A model generated the notes under the pieces. That model was not told the DNA's origin, made no database searches, and saw only the letters and a list, made by a program, of their open reading frames with translations. A stretch of DNA of 64,000 nt from Paenirhizobium cremeum (GTDB lineage: Bacteria > Pseudomonadota > Alphaproteobacteria > Rhizobiales > Rhizobiaceae), in the NCBI RefSeq assembly GCF_022884085.1, contig NZ_JAGGCS010000004.1:176599-240598 (forward strand). Reading direction: 5' to 3'. A program made the translations under genes and the position numbers. This document shows positions 1 to 8,613 of the stretch, one piece after another. The first letter of the stretch is position 1. Each line of letters opens with the position of its first letter.

Positions 1-1
1 G

Positions 2-43
2 GACTATGCACAGAAGTTCAGGGCCTTTCTGAACGGTCAATAA
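2..43 (+). CDS. C-terminal end of a protein cut by the window edge
   Basis: An open frame runs in from the left edge and ends at a TAA at 41-43. The last 13 residues read DYAQKFRAFLNGQ. A terminator-like hairpin follows 24 bases later, which supports a real gene end. Too little is visible to name a family. Confidence 0.35.
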   Translation, partial: DYAQKFRAFLNGQ

Positions 44-66
44 GGCCGATTGGCAATCCGCCCGCG

Positions 67-115
67 GCCCGGTATGGATGGCGCATATAGCGTCGCCCAT
101 ACCGGGCTTCTCTCT
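67..115 (+). terminator. Hairpin after the truncated upstream gene
   Basis: An 11-base stem (67-77 with 97-107, arms GCCCGGTATGG and CCATACCGGGC) encloses a 19-base loop and is followed by TTCTCTCTGTT. It lies between the truncated gene and the LysE gene. The T-rich tail is weak, so this may be a terminator or only a stable stem. Confidence 0.5.
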
Positions 116-132
116 GTTGCGGACCTGCCTCC

Positions 133-774
133 ATGGAATTCATCCCGAGCCTTCCCACCCTCCTCGCTTTCAGCCTGGCTATTTTTCTGCTCGCCATCAC
201 GCCCGGACCGGACATGACGCTCTGGATCAGCCGCTCCCTGCGCGACGGCCGGGCAACAGGGCTTATGACCCTTGCAGGCACTAGTTTCGGGATTTCCATT
301 CACACCATGCTGGTGGCCTTCGGCATTTCGGCGCTGATCGTTGCTTCGCCCACTGCCTTCACCATCCTGAAGACCGGCGGCGCCGGCTATCTGCTGTGGC
401 TCGCCATCCAGGCGGTGCGTCACGGCTCGAACTTCGTCGTGCGCGCCGACGGCCAGCGCCAGTCGCAGCCGGTTCAGGCTTTCCTGAACGGGCTCTGGGT
501 CAATCTGCTGAACCCGAAGGTCATCATTTTCTTCATGACCTTCCTGCCGCAATTCGTCAGCGCCAGCGATCCGCATGTCACCGGCAAGCTGCTCTTTCTC
601 GGCATCTGGTCGATTTTCCTGTCGCTGCCGATTGGTCTCGGCATCATCTACATGGCCGACGTCCTGTCGAGTTGGCTGCAGGCGAACCGCAAGGTTCTCC
701 GCGCCGTCGACTACACTTTCGCTGGTGTTTTCTCGATTTTCGCCGTGAAGATCCTCTTCACCCAGGCCCGCTGA
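133..774 (+). CDS. LysE/RhtB-family amino-acid exporter
   Basis: A 213-residue inner-membrane protein of the LysE/RhtB family, which exports amino acids or related small metabolites by exchange with protons. The family signature near the N-terminus (AITPGPDM, about residues 21-28) is present, followed by alternating hydrophobic segments consistent with about six membrane helices and the NPK turn in the middle. Length is typical. The start puts the signature at the usual distance from the N-terminus. It stands alone between a hairpin and the convergent ABC operon. The exported substrate cannot be told from sequence. Confidence 0.9.
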   Translation: MEFIPSLPTLLAFSLAIFLLAITPGPDMTLWISRSLRDGRATGLMTLAGTSFGISIHTMLVAFGISALIVASPTAFTILKTGGAGYLLWLAIQAVRHGSNFVVRADGQRQSQPVQAFLNGLWVNLLNPKVIIFFMTFLPQFVSASDPHVTGKLLFLGIWSIFLSLPIGLGIIYMADVLSSWLQANRKVLRAVDYTFAGVFSIFAVKILFTQAR

Positions 775-782
775 ACACGAAA

Positions 783-814
783 CAAAAAGGCGCCCGGGGT
801 CGAAACCGGACGCC
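783..814 (-). terminator. Terminator of the TrpX-type ABC operon
   Basis: Read on the minus strand, a nine-pair stem with one mismatch (789-797 with 806-814) is followed by TTTTTGTTTC. It lies just past the stop of the ATP-binding gene and probably ends that operon. Confidence 0.6.
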
Positions 815-837
815 GCTCAAGAACGCGCCTTACCGGC

Positions 838-1632
838 TCAGCCGATCAGTAACTCGTCGTCATCAAGCGTCTGGCCGCGAATGCGTCGGAACATGTTTAT
901 CAGGTCTTCCACCTCGAGGTCCTTGCGGCTGTCGCCGGCAACGTCGAGAACGATCTCGCCGGCATGCAGCATGATGGTGCGGGCACCGAAATCCAGCGCC
1001 TGACGCATGGAATGCGTCACCATCAGGGTTGTCAGCTTGCGCTCCGATACAATGGACTGAGTGAGGTTCATGATGAACTCGGCCATGCCCGGGTCGAGCG
1101 CCGCCGTATGTTCGTCAAGCAACAGCACGTCGGAACCGCTGAGTGTCGCCATCACCAGAGAGACCGCCTGCCGCTGACCACCGGACAAAAGGTCCATCCG
1201 GTCGGTCATGCGATTTTCCAACCCGAGATTGAGCGCCGCCACGCGATCGCGAAATTCCCCGCGGCGATTGCCGCCAAGCGCCGCCGAAAGGCCCCGACGC
1301 TTGCCGCGCATGGCCGCAAGCGCGAGGTTCTCCTCGATGGAGAGCGCACCGCAACTGCCGGAGAGCGGATCCTGGAAGACGCGGGCCACGAGCCCGGCAC
1401 GGCTGGCGGTCGGCCTGCGAGACACATCCGCATTGCCGATGTTGACGTGGCCGGAGGTCGGCAAAACATCGCCGGCAAGCACGCCGAGCAGCGTCGACTT
1501 GCCGGCGCCGTTGGAGCCGATGACGGTGACGAAGGACCCCGTCTCGATGGTGAGACTGACGTTTTTCAGCGCTTGTTTTTGCAGCGGCGTGCCGCGGCCG
1601 AAGACGACATCGATGTTTTCGAGCGAAATCAT
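838..1632 (-). CDS. ABC transporter ATP-binding protein (TrpX-type uptake system)
   Basis: A 264-residue ATPase with Walker A (GSNGAGKST, about residues 38-46), the ABC signature LSGGQRQ, a Walker B ending LLLDEHTAALD, and a switch histidine in VTHS. The D-E-H at the end of Walker B, where most ABC proteins have D-E-P, is common in this subfamily. Its ATG overlaps the permease stop as ATGA, so the two are translationally coupled. With the permease and binding protein it forms a complete importer of the family that includes streptococcal TrpXYZ. The substrate is unknown; aromatic amino acids are one family precedent. Confidence 0.9.
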   Translation of the reverse strand: MISLENIDVVFGRGTPLQKQALKNVSLTIETGSFVTVIGSNGAGKSTLLGVLAGDVLPTSGHVNIGNADVSRRPTASRAGLVARVFQDPLSGSCGALSIEENLALAAMRGKRRGLSAALGGNRRGEFRDRVAALNLGLENRMTDRMDLLSGGQRQAVSLVMATLSGSDVLLLDEHTAALDPGMAEFIMNLTQSIVSERKLTTLMVTHSMRQALDFGARTIMLHAGEIVLDVAGDSRKDLEVEDLINMFRRIRGQTLDDDELLIG

Positions 1633-2510
1633 GCCGAAGCTCCTCCCCGGCGTAGTCTGGGAAGCACGAGCGCGACAGCAACCAGCACCGCCGTCACGAA
1701 GTTCAGATCGGAGGCCTTGAGGCCGAGCACGTCGCTGGACAGCGCAAGCTGGATGGCAAGGCGATAAGCGATCGAGCCGGCGACACAGCCGATAAGGGCA
1801 ACCAGCAGGCCGCGCTTGCCGAACAGTGTCTCACCGATGATGACGGCCGCAAGACCGACGACAATGGTGCCGACGCCGGAGGTAACGTCGGCAAAGCCGT
1901 TCGTCTGGGCAAACAATGCGCCGCCAAGCGCTACCAGCGCATTGGAAAGCGCGATGCCGAGATAGATCTGGTTATCCGTCTGCACGCCCTGCGCGCGAGC
2001 CATCCGCGCATTGGCGCCGGTCGCGCGCATGGCAAGACCGGCATCGCTTTCGAGAAAACGCCAAACGAGGAAGATCGCGATGGCGACCAGGGCAAAGAGG
2101 AAGAGTGGGCGCACGTAATATTCGGGAATCCCGTGACCGTAGAAAGGCGTCAGCATGGTGTCCTGATTGAGCAGCGCGACGTTCGGTTTGCCCATCACCC
2201 TGAGGTTCACGGAGAAAAGCGCAATCATCGTCAGGATCGAGGCCAACAGGTTGAGAATGCGAAAACGCACGTTCAACAGCGCGGTCACGAGACCAGCCGC
2301 CGATCCGGCCGCCATGGCGATGGCAGTCGCCACCCATGCGTTCAATCCCGCAATGATGAGGACTGCGGCAACCGCGGCCCCAAGAGGAAAAGAACCATCG
2401 ACGGTCAGGTCAGGAAAATCGAGGACACGGAAGGCAAGATAAACGCCAATCGCCACGAAGGCGAAGACCAGACCCAGCTCAACGGCACCCCAGAAGGCGA
2501 TTTGGCTCAC
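1629..2510 (-). CDS. ABC transporter permease (TrpX-type uptake system)
   Basis: A 293-residue hydrophobic protein with roughly eight or nine membrane segments, related to branched-chain-amino-acid-type permeases (LivH fold). The segment around residues 30-45 (LDFPDLTVDGSFPLG) is characteristic of permeases paired with PF04392-type binding proteins. A single permease gene implies a homodimeric channel. It lies 98 bases after the binding-protein stop and overlaps the ATPase gene by 4 bases. Middle gene of a three-gene operon read from 3562 down to 838. Confidence 0.88.
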   Translation of the reverse strand: MSQIAFWGAVELGLVFAFVAIGVYLAFRVLDFPDLTVDGSFPLGAAVAAVLIIAGLNAWVATAIAMAAGSAAGLVTALLNVRFRILNLLASILTMIALFSVNLRVMGKPNVALLNQDTMLTPFYGHGIPEYYVRPLFLFALVAIAIFLVWRFLESDAGLAMRATGANARMARAQGVQTDNQIYLGIALSNALVALGGALFAQTNGFADVTSGVGTIVVGLAAVIIGETLFGKRGLLVALIGCVAGSIAYRLAIQLALSSDVLGLKASDLNFVTAVLVAVALVLPRLRRGGASA

Positions 2511-2608
2511 GGCAGAAGTCCTTCAAGCTTGCGGCGAACGTCACGGCGTGCCCGCCTGCAGCCCGGCAAGAGCAAGGGCCGCGACCGCGCGGCCCCGCTG
2601 TCCGTTTG

Positions 2609-3562
2609 TTATTCGATCGTTTTGGTCGCGCGTTTCGTGACGCTTTCCGGGAAGGCGACGCCCATCTTGGCGGCCGCGGCCTTGTTAATCACGAGATCGG
2701 TGCCGGCTGCAACGCGAACCGCGATGTCGCCGGGCTTTTCGCCCTTCAGGACACGAGCGACGACTTCGCCGGTCTGTTTGCCCACGTCGAAATAGTTGAA
2801 GCCGAGGGCTGCGAGCGCGCCGCGGGAAACGGAATCCGTGTCACCTGCATAAAGCGGAATCTTCGCTTCCTCGGCAACGCCGACGGCGGCTTCGAATGCA
2901 GAAACGATCGTGTTGTCGGTCGGAATGTAGATCACATCGGCGCGGCCGACGAGTGCACGTGTCGCACCCTGTACTTCCGCCGACTTGGTGGCGACGGATT
3001 CGACGACCGTCAGGCCGGCCTTCTCGGCTTCAGCCTTGAGGGCTGCAAGCGTCGAGACGGAGTTGGCTTCGGCGGAGTTGTAGATGAAGCCGATCGACTT
3101 GGCGTTCGGCGTGATTTCCTTGATGAGCGCGACATGGTCGGCAACCGGCGACATGTCCGAAAGGCCGGTAACGTTTCCGCCGGGCTTTTCCATGTCCTTG
3201 ACGAGCTGCGCGCCGAGCGGATCGGAAACGGCGGTAAAGACAACCGGAATGTCGCGGGTGGCAGCGACCACGGCCTGGGCGGACGGCGTGGAGATCGGCA
3301 CGATGACAGTCGGGGCGTCGCCCACGAACTGGCGTGCGATCTGCGCGGCCGTGCCCGGATTGCCCTGGGCCGACTCGTAGACGAATTTCAGGTTTTCGCC
3401 GTCCTTGTAGCCGGCTTCGGCAAGCGCCTCCTTGATACCATCGCGCGCCGCATCGAGAGCGGGATGTTCGACGATTGCGGTAACCGCAACGGTGACGTCC
3501 TCGGCCTTGGCAGGCAGGACGATCGCAGTGGCTGCAAACAGGGCGAGCAGAATTGCGCGCAT
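2609..3562 (-). CDS. ABC transporter substrate-binding protein, TrpX/PF04392 family
   Basis: A 317-residue periplasmic binding protein with an N-terminal signal peptide (cleavage likely after AKA, about residue 20). It has a two-lobe periplasmic-binding fold with IVEHPALDA near residue 31 and the segment VVFTAVSDPLGAQLV in the middle, both typical of the TrpX family. A strong Shine-Dalgarno site (GGAGG) precedes the ATG. It is the first gene of the importer operon. The ligand is unknown. Confidence 0.9.
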   Translation of the reverse strand: MRAILLALFAATAIVLPAKAEDVTVAVTAIVEHPALDAARDGIKEALAEAGYKDGENLKFVYESAQGNPGTAAQIARQFVGDAPTVIVPISTPSAQAVVAATRDIPVVFTAVSDPLGAQLVKDMEKPGGNVTGLSDMSPVADHVALIKEITPNAKSIGFIYNSAEANSVSTLAALKAEAEKAGLTVVESVATKSAEVQGATRALVGRADVIYIPTDNTIVSAFEAAVGVAEEAKIPLYAGDTDSVSRGALAALGFNYFDVGKQTGEVVARVLKGEKPGDIAVRVAAGTDLVINKAAAAKMGVAFPESVTKRATKTIE

Positions 3563-3651
3563 GGGGTAACCTCCGGGATTTTGTTTTATCCGGTCTTCTT
3601 ATGGAAGCGACCGGTCAAAATCAATCGCGCAGGCCGAAGACACGTCAGACC

Positions 3652-4887
3652 TTAGTCGTCCTCGCCGTGGCCCACGATCATCATCGCCTCGAAAGCGAGG
3701 CGCTCGGTCTTGCGCATGCGCTCGGACTCCGACTTCAGCTGGCCGCAAGCAGCAAGGATATCGCGACCGCGCGGAGTGCGGATCGGCGAGGCATAGCCGG
3801 CCTGGTTGATGAAGTCGGCGAACTTCTCGATCTGCGCCCAGTCGGAACACTGGTAGTTGGTGCCGGGCCACGGATTGAACGGGATGAGATTGATCTTCGC
3901 AGGAACCCCTTTGAGGAGCTGCACCAACGCCTTGGCGTCCTCAAGACTGTCGTTCACGTCCTTCAGCATCACATATTCGAAGGTGATGCGGCGGGCATTC
4001 GAAAGGCCGGGATACTTCCGGCAGGCGTCGATCAGTTCTTTCAGCGGATACTTCTTGTTGATCGGCACCAGCATGTCGCGCAGCTCGTCGCGCACGGCGT
4101 GCAGAGAGATTGCCAGCATGCAGCCGATCTCCTCTCCGGTACGGAAGATTTCGGGCACGACGCCGGATGTGGAAAGCGTGATACGCCGCTTCGAAAGTGA
4201 CAGGCCGTCGCCATCCGAGGCGATCAGCAAGGCCTGCTTGACGTTCTCAAAATTGTAGAGCGGCTCGCCCATGCCCATCATGACGATGTTGGTGATCTTG
4301 CGATCGCTGGAAGGCACCATGGCACCGACAGGCACGTCGCGATCGGGGAAATCGCCCAGACGGTCGCGGGCAAGCAGAAGCTGCGAAAGAATTTCCTCCG
4401 CCGTCAGGTTGCGCACCAGCCGCTGCGTGCCGGTGTGGCAGAAGGAACAGGTGAGCGAACAGCCGACCTGGCTGGAAATACAAAGCGTTCCACGGCCTTC
4501 CTCGGGGATGTAGACGGTCTCGACCTCGACGGGCCGGCCGGCCCCGCGCGCGGGATAGCGCAGCAGCCACTTGCGGGTGCCATCGTTGGAGACCTGTTCC
4601 TCGACGATCTCCGGGCGGGCAATGGTGAAATGCGTCTTCAGCATTTCACGCATGTCCTTGGCGACATTGGTCATCGCGTCGAAGTCGGAAACGCCGCGCA
4701 CGTAGAGCCAGTTCCACAGCTGGCTGACGCGCATCTTGACCTGCCGTTCCGCCACACCCTTTTCGCGCAGGGCTGCCGCCATGTCCTCCCGGCTGAGGCC
4801 GATCAGGGACGGCTTCTCGGACAGCCTTGCCGGCCCGGGCGCCGCCGGTGCAACATCACGTGCGATCACATTTTCCATGACGGCCAT
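3652..4887 (-). CDS. rlmN: Dual-specificity 23S rRNA/tRNA adenine-C2 methyltransferase RlmN
   Basis: A radical-SAM enzyme that methylates C2 of A2503 in 23S rRNA and A37 of some tRNAs. From the start chosen at 4887 it has 411 residues. The radical-SAM cluster is CSLTCSFC (C143, C147, C150), followed by the SAM-binding GMGEP. The C-terminal AACGQ contains the cysteine that resolves the methylated intermediate. A longer frame reaches 4965, but 4887 has AGGAAGG nine bases upstream and gives the usual rhizobial N-terminus. It is monocistronic here, with 341 bases of noncoding sequence upstream. Confidence 0.95.
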   Translation of the reverse strand: MAVMENVIARDVAPAAPGPARLSEKPSLIGLSREDMAAALREKGVAERQVKMRVSQLWNWLYVRGVSDFDAMTNVAKDMREMLKTHFTIARPEIVEEQVSNDGTRKWLLRYPARGAGRPVEVETVYIPEEGRGTLCISSQVGCSLTCSFCHTGTQRLVRNLTAEEILSQLLLARDRLGDFPDRDVPVGAMVPSSDRKITNIVMMGMGEPLYNFENVKQALLIASDGDGLSLSKRRITLSTSGVVPEIFRTGEEIGCMLAISLHAVRDELRDMLVPINKKYPLKELIDACRKYPGLSNARRITFEYVMLKDVNDSLEDAKALVQLLKGVPAKINLIPFNPWPGTNYQCSDWAQIEKFADFINQAGYASPIRTPRGRDILAACGQLKSESERMRKTERLAFEAMMIVGHGEDD

Positions 4888-5228
4888 GCCGCTCAACCTT
4901 CCTGACCCAATGCGCCGATCAAGCGACCGCCTTAAAAGCGGGCGCTTTCGATCGCTTCGATGCACCTAAGGCATGTCGGGCAAACGTGTCGATCGGTTTT
5001 GCAATCACGACATGCGAAAAACACGAAACCGAAGCGCAGGATGCTATCCGCAGGATCGCGACACGCTTCAGAAAAATCCGCAGGCGCGCAAATTTGTGCG
5101 GACCTTCCGGCTCGGGTCGCGCCTTTAGCAGTTTTTTTGCCCTGCGTCACGCCGAATATGAGGCTTCCCCGAAACGCGAAAAGCCGGCTTCCGCCGGCCC
5201 TTCGTGCACAGCCCTTGTCAGGCCGGAC
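4888..5228. other. Intergenic region upstream of rlmN
   Basis: No gene is recognised here. It holds the ialB terminator (5177-5198) and an 8-base perfect inverted repeat, GCATGTCG at 4971-4978 and CGACATGC at 5008-5015, in what would be the rlmN leader or promoter. No clear promoter hexamers are visible. Confidence 0.6.
5177..5198 (-). terminator. Terminator of the IalB-family gene
   Basis: On the minus strand a perfect six-pair GC stem (GCCGGC at 5183-5188 and 5193-5198) with a four-base loop is followed by TTTTCGCG. It lies 31 bases after the stop codon. Confidence 0.65.
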
Positions 5229-5732
5229 TTACTTGCAGCCTTCGATCTTTTTCAGCGCAGCCGAAATACCCGAAAGCGAATAGGTATAGGCAGTTCCGGT
5301 TCCACGGGCCGAAGTCGCCTTGACCGTCATCGAATGACCCGTCTTCATCGCCGCAACCAGCGCCGGTTCCTCGGCGGCATTTTCCACCCAGGCCGAAGTG
5401 TCCTTCACAAACATCACGAAATTCTTGTTGTCGACCGTGACGTTGACCTTCGAGTTCTCTTTCAACGGATAGCCCATCATGGCCTGAGGCTCATAGGAGA
5501 TGTTCTGGCCGGGGCGCTGGGATATGACAAAGAAGATATCCCCATGATTGACGGCAGGCGGCTGCTTGTCGGTCGGCACCGACAATACATAGCAGACCGT
5601 TCCGCTATTCGACTTGTAAGAATAGGCACCCCAGGCCTTGAACTGCTCGATGCGAGTGGGCGACTGGGCAGCAGCGATGCCGCCGCTTGCCAGGATGATT
5701 GCCACTGCGGTTACGGTACTTCTTGCGAACAT
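5229..5732 (-). CDS. Invasion-associated locus B (IalB) family protein
   Basis: A 167-residue secreted or periplasmic protein. The first 23 residues form a signal peptide ending in AAA before QSPTR. The remainder matches the IalB family: an early WGAY segment, a central CYVLS cysteine with a second cysteine three residues from the C-terminus, and a C-terminal helix. The family is named after a Bartonella erythrocyte-invasion factor, but it is widespread in free-living rhizobia, where its role is not established. It is a lone gene followed by a terminator. Confidence 0.85.
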   Translation of the reverse strand: MFARSTVTAVAIILASGGIAAAQSPTRIEQFKAWGAYSYKSNSGTVCYVLSVPTDKQPPAVNHGDIFFVISQRPGQNISYEPQAMMGYPLKENSKVNVTVDNKNFVMFVKDTSAWVENAAEEPALVAAMKTGHSMTVKATSARGTGTAYTYSLSGISAALKKIEGCK

Positions 5733-6036
5733 GTCTTCCTGCCGGTTGTGTTTCCATCCATCGCCCGATCGGGGAGATCGGGATATTTTTCGTCGAAACC
5801 TGATTCAGTTTGACTTAATTTAGGTTACCAAACCGTCAACGCCGCGATGTTTCTTGTCGCAGGTCGCTGCACAGTCTTGGTTTCCGTATATGACCGGGCC
5901 ATGGGGAGATGTTTACCGCACCATCCCTTCCGATGATTTGATCTAGATTCAAGAAATCGGGCAAGAGTTGGGCTGCATGCGTCTTTGTTCGCCGACCTTC
6001 GCAGTCCGGATTTTTCATCCGGCCCGTTTCAGTCGC
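5733..6036. other. Intergenic region between the IalB gene and the DUF1232 gene
   Basis: I see no gene, RNA or repeat I can support. The AT-rich stretch around 5800-5825 is a plausible promoter region for the minus-strand IalB gene, but no convincing hexamer pair stands out. Confidence 0.5.
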
Positions 6037-6426
6037 TCAGGCGGCGTCCTGCGCCGAGGGATTGTCCGCGAGCATCCGGTCCGCCGCCGTGTAATGCCGT
6101 TCCTTGATATGCCCGCTGATCAGCGCAATCGCCGTCGTCAGTACCGCGATATCGTCGGTGAATCCGATAAGGGCGAACATGTCCGGGATCGTGTCGAGCG
6201 GCAACACGAAATAACCGAGCGCGGCAAGGAGGATGCCACGCACCCGCAAGGGCGTTTCCCGGTCGGTCGCACAATAGAACGAAGCGACGACGTCACGCGA
6301 GAACGGGATCTGTCGCAACGCCCTCTTCAGCGTCGGCCAGAATTTCGCGCGGACATTCTCCTCCTGCCTCGCCTGCGTTTCCTCGTCACCGGGCAACAGG
6401 ATCTCGCCGATTTTGATATCGTCCAT
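6037..6426 (-). CDS. DUF1232 (YkvA-type) membrane-associated protein
   Basis: A 129-residue protein from the start at 6426, with the DUF1232 core LGYFVLPLDTIPDMFALIGFTDD in its second half (quoted in part as LPLDTIPD). One or two hydrophobic segments suggest membrane association. A TTG start at 6459 is possible, but it has no ribosome site, while the ATG at 6426 follows GAGGA. The function of the family is unknown. It lies 57 bases upstream of the pterin dehydratase stop on the same strand and could be cotranscribed with it. Confidence 0.75.
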   Translation of the reverse strand: MDDIKIGEILLPGDEETQARQEENVRAKFWPTLKRALRQIPFSRDVVASFYCATDRETPLRVRGILLAALGYFVLPLDTIPDMFALIGFTDDIAVLTTAIALISGHIKERHYTAADRMLADNPSAQDAA

Positions 6427-6483
6427 GCTTTCATGATCCTCGTGTTTGGACACGATCAAAATATGGTGAATGGCGAGATGAAA

Positions 6484-6783
6484 TCAATCGGCCGGCAACA
6501 GACGGTCGATCGCCTCCGCCATTTTGAAGTCCAGCGCACTCAGGCCCGAGACGGCATGGGTGGAAAGAATGATGTCGACGCGGTTATAGACGTTGAACCA
6601 TTCCGGATGGTGATCGATCTTTTCCGCAAGCAGGGCGCAGCGGGTCATGAAGGCGAAGGCTTCGCTGAAGTCCCTGAAGCGGAAGCTGCGGCTGATTGCG
6701 GCCCCATCCCGTCCGAGTTCCCACCCCCGTCGTTCCGCAAGCATCGTGTCGATTGCGGCTGGGTCCAGTTTTTCGTATTTCAT
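6484..6783 (-). CDS. 4a-hydroxytetrahydrobiopterin (pterin-4a-carbinolamine) dehydratase
   Basis: A 99-residue enzyme that dehydrates 4a-hydroxy-tetrahydropterin, recycling the cofactor of phenylalanine hydroxylase. The family motif is complete: [18 protein letters not shown], with the paired histidines and the later histidine in [10 protein letters not shown]. The ATG at 6783 has a near-perfect ribosome site (GAGGAGGT); an upstream extension to 6891 would overlap the divergent phosphatase gene. No phenylalanine hydroxylase is in the window. Confidence 0.93.
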   Translation of the reverse strand: MKYEKLDPAAIDTMLAERRGWELGRDGAAISRSFRFRDFSEAFAFMTRCALLAEKIDHHPEWFNVYNRVDIILSTHAVSGLSALDFKMAEAIDRLLPAD

Positions 6784-6813
6784 AGCAGCGATACCTCCTC
6801 GATCAGGGCCTGG

Positions 6814-7293
6814 ATGACTGCGTTCCCAATCCTTTTCGTCTGCCTCGGCAATATCTGCCGCTCGCCATTGGCCGAAGGCATCTTTCGCCATCTGGCCGAG
6901 CAGCGCGGCCTCGCCTCCTCCTATCCGGCCGATTCAGCCGGAACGGGCGGCTGGCACATCGGCCATCCGCCGGACCATCGTTCCGTGAAAGTGGCCCTCG
7001 GCCACGGGATAGATATTTCCGGCCTTCGCGCGCGACGCGTCGACCCATCGGATTTCAAACGTCCCGGCCTGATCCTGGCTATGGACAAGAACAATCTCGC
7101 CCATGTGCGAAAGATGGCGCCATCCGGGTGCCGAAGCGATATCGCACTCTTCGGCGACTATGCCTTCGCGGATGAAACGGAGATCCCTGACCCCTATTAC
7201 GGCGGTCTTGCGGACTTCGAACGGGTCTACAGCATGCTCTTGACCGGCTGCAGTTCCATCTTGGAAAAACTGGAAGCGGCCCGGGCCTCGTGA
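6814..7293 (+). CDS. Low-molecular-weight protein tyrosine phosphatase
   Basis: A 159-residue cytoplasmic phosphatase. The active-site loop is C10-L-G-N-I-C-R16-S17, matching C-x5-R-S, and the general acid lies in DPYY (D126). The frame is open far upstream to 5968, but homology starts at this ATG, six residues before the catalytic loop. It is divergent from the pterin dehydratase with only 30 bases between starts. Its last 67 bases overlap the end of the convergent phosphodiesterase gene. The substrate is unknown; relatives act on tyrosine kinases of polysaccharide export or on arsenate-like substrates. Confidence 0.92.
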   Translation: MTAFPILFVCLGNICRSPLAEGIFRHLAEQRGLASSYPADSAGTGGWHIGHPPDHRSVKVALGHGIDISGLRARRVDPSDFKRPGLILAMDKNNLAHVRKMAPSGCRSDIALFGDYAFADETEIPDPYYGGLADFERVYSMLLTGCSSILEKLEAARAS

Positions 7294-7820
7294 AGAGGGA
7301 AGACCTCTTCCGTCAGGTAAGGACCGCCGCCGACCGATTCCTTCGACGACAGCAGCACGAAGCGTGTGACGGTAAAGGGAGCCGTGTGGAAATCGCCGCG
7401 GCCGGCGAGGTAATGCACGACATCGTCGACACGCGCCGACTTGAGGCGCGCGAGCGTCACATGCGGCGTGAACTTTCGCGGATCCGGCGGCAGGCCTATG
7501 CGCTGGCAGATTCGTTCGATTTCCGCCTGCAAGGCATACATCTCCGGAGCGGGAGACACGCCGGCCCAGACCGAATGCGGTTTCTTCGATCCGAAAGAAC
7601 CGATGCCATTGAGACTGAGCTGGAATTCGGGACGGTCGATACGGTCGAGTCGGTCGACGATCTCGTCGGCGGTGCGACCATCCACATCGCCGATGAAGCG
7701 AAGGGTGATGTGGTAATTCTCCACATCGATCCATCGGGCACCGGGAAGACCACCGCGCAGAAGGGAGAGGCTTAATGCCGCATTGCGCGGAATTTCGAGG
7801 GCAGTAAATAATCTCGGCAT
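7227..7820 (-). CDS. thpR: RNA 2',3'-cyclic phosphodiesterase
   Basis: A 197-residue member of the 2H phosphoesterase superfamily (LigT/ThpR), which hydrolyses 2',3'-cyclic phosphates to 2'-phosphates on RNA ends. Both catalytic H-x-T motifs are present, HITL (H37) and HVTL (H120). The N-terminal MPRLFTALEIP is typical of the family. The C-terminus overlaps the phosphatase gene in antisense by 67 bases, so both 3' ends cannot be altered independently. Confidence 0.92.
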   Translation of the reverse strand: MPRLFTALEIPRNAALSLSLLRGGLPGARWIDVENYHITLRFIGDVDGRTADEIVDRLDRIDRPEFQLSLNGIGSFGSKKPHSVWAGVSPAPEMYALQAEIERICQRIGLPPDPRKFTPHVTLARLKSARVDDVVHYLAGRGDFHTAPFTVTRFVLLSSKESVGGGPYLTEEVFPLHEARAASSFSKMELQPVKSML

Positions 7821-7887
7821 AGCGAGCTCCCCGAATCTTTTTGCAGATGCTCATAGCGAATCACGCAATGGGCATGCGTGCAAGCTA

Positions 7888-8535
7888 TTATTTCGGCTTG
7901 TCCTTAATCGTTTTGAGGAAGCTCTCCGTGACCGGCAGCATGCGCTCGACCATGGTCGCCACACCCTTTGCATTCGGATGCATTCCGTCCTCCAATTGCA
8001 GTGCCGCCTGAGCGGCAACGCCATCGAGAACAAAGGGATAGAAGGCAAGCGCGTATTTTTCCGCAAGCCTCGGATAGATGCCGTTGAAACGCTGGGCATA
8101 GTCCTCGCCCATGTTGGGGGGCGCAAGCATCCCGACCAGCAACACCGGAATGCCGCGCTCTTCAAGCCGGCTAATGATTGCCTCGAGATTTCGTTCCGTC
8201 TCCTCCGGAGCGACGCCGCGTAGGGCATCGTTTGCGCCAAGCTCCAGGATCACGCCGCTCGTGCCCTCGGGGACGGACCAGTCGACACGGGAAAGCCCCG
8301 CCGAGGTCGTGTCACCCGAGACACCCGCATTGGCGATGACGACGTCATGCCCCCGCGCGACCAGCGCCGCCTGCAGACGGGCCGGCAACGCATCCTCCTG
8401 CGGCAATTGATAGCCCGCCATCAGGCTGTCGCCGAAGCCGACAAGCTGCAGGGACTCGGCCGACGCGAAAGACGCGAGCGGGAACATCCCGCCCAGGATC
8501 ACGGCTAAATGAAGAAGAGCGGCTTTAAATCTCAT
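7888..8535 (-). CDS. tesA: Arylesterase / TesA-type SGNH hydrolase
   Basis: A 215-residue secreted or periplasmic lipase-like esterase. A signal peptide spans about residues 1-26. The SGNH blocks are visible: GFGDSLMAGYQL with nucleophile S37, GANDA with N102, and DGMHPN with D183 and H186. The ATG at 8535 follows AGGAAAGG; the longer open frame would run antisense through the ABC gene. It is divergent from ybbA-ybbP with 78 bases between starts, the same neighbourhood as tesA-ybbA-ybbP in enterobacteria. Confidence 0.92.
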   Translation of the reverse strand: MRFKAALLHLAVILGGMFPLASFASAESLQLVGFGDSLMAGYQLPQEDALPARLQAALVARGHDVVIANAGVSGDTTSAGLSRVDWSVPEGTSGVILELGANDALRGVAPEETERNLEAIISRLEERGIPVLLVGMLAPPNMGEDYAQRFNGIYPRLAEKYALAFYPFVLDGVAAQAALQLEDGMHPNAKGVATMVERMLPVTESFLKTIKDKPK

Positions 8536-8613
8536 TGTGCCTTTCCTAAATTGGCGAGGCCGATGACGGTGCGCGGCGGCCTCTTCGCGCCAATCTATAT
8601 AAGGCGGGCAAGC

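Noticed and set aside
5968-6813. Upstream extension of the low-molecular-weight phosphatase frame
   Set aside because: It runs antisense through the DUF1232 and pterin dehydratase genes; phosphatase homology begins at 6814.
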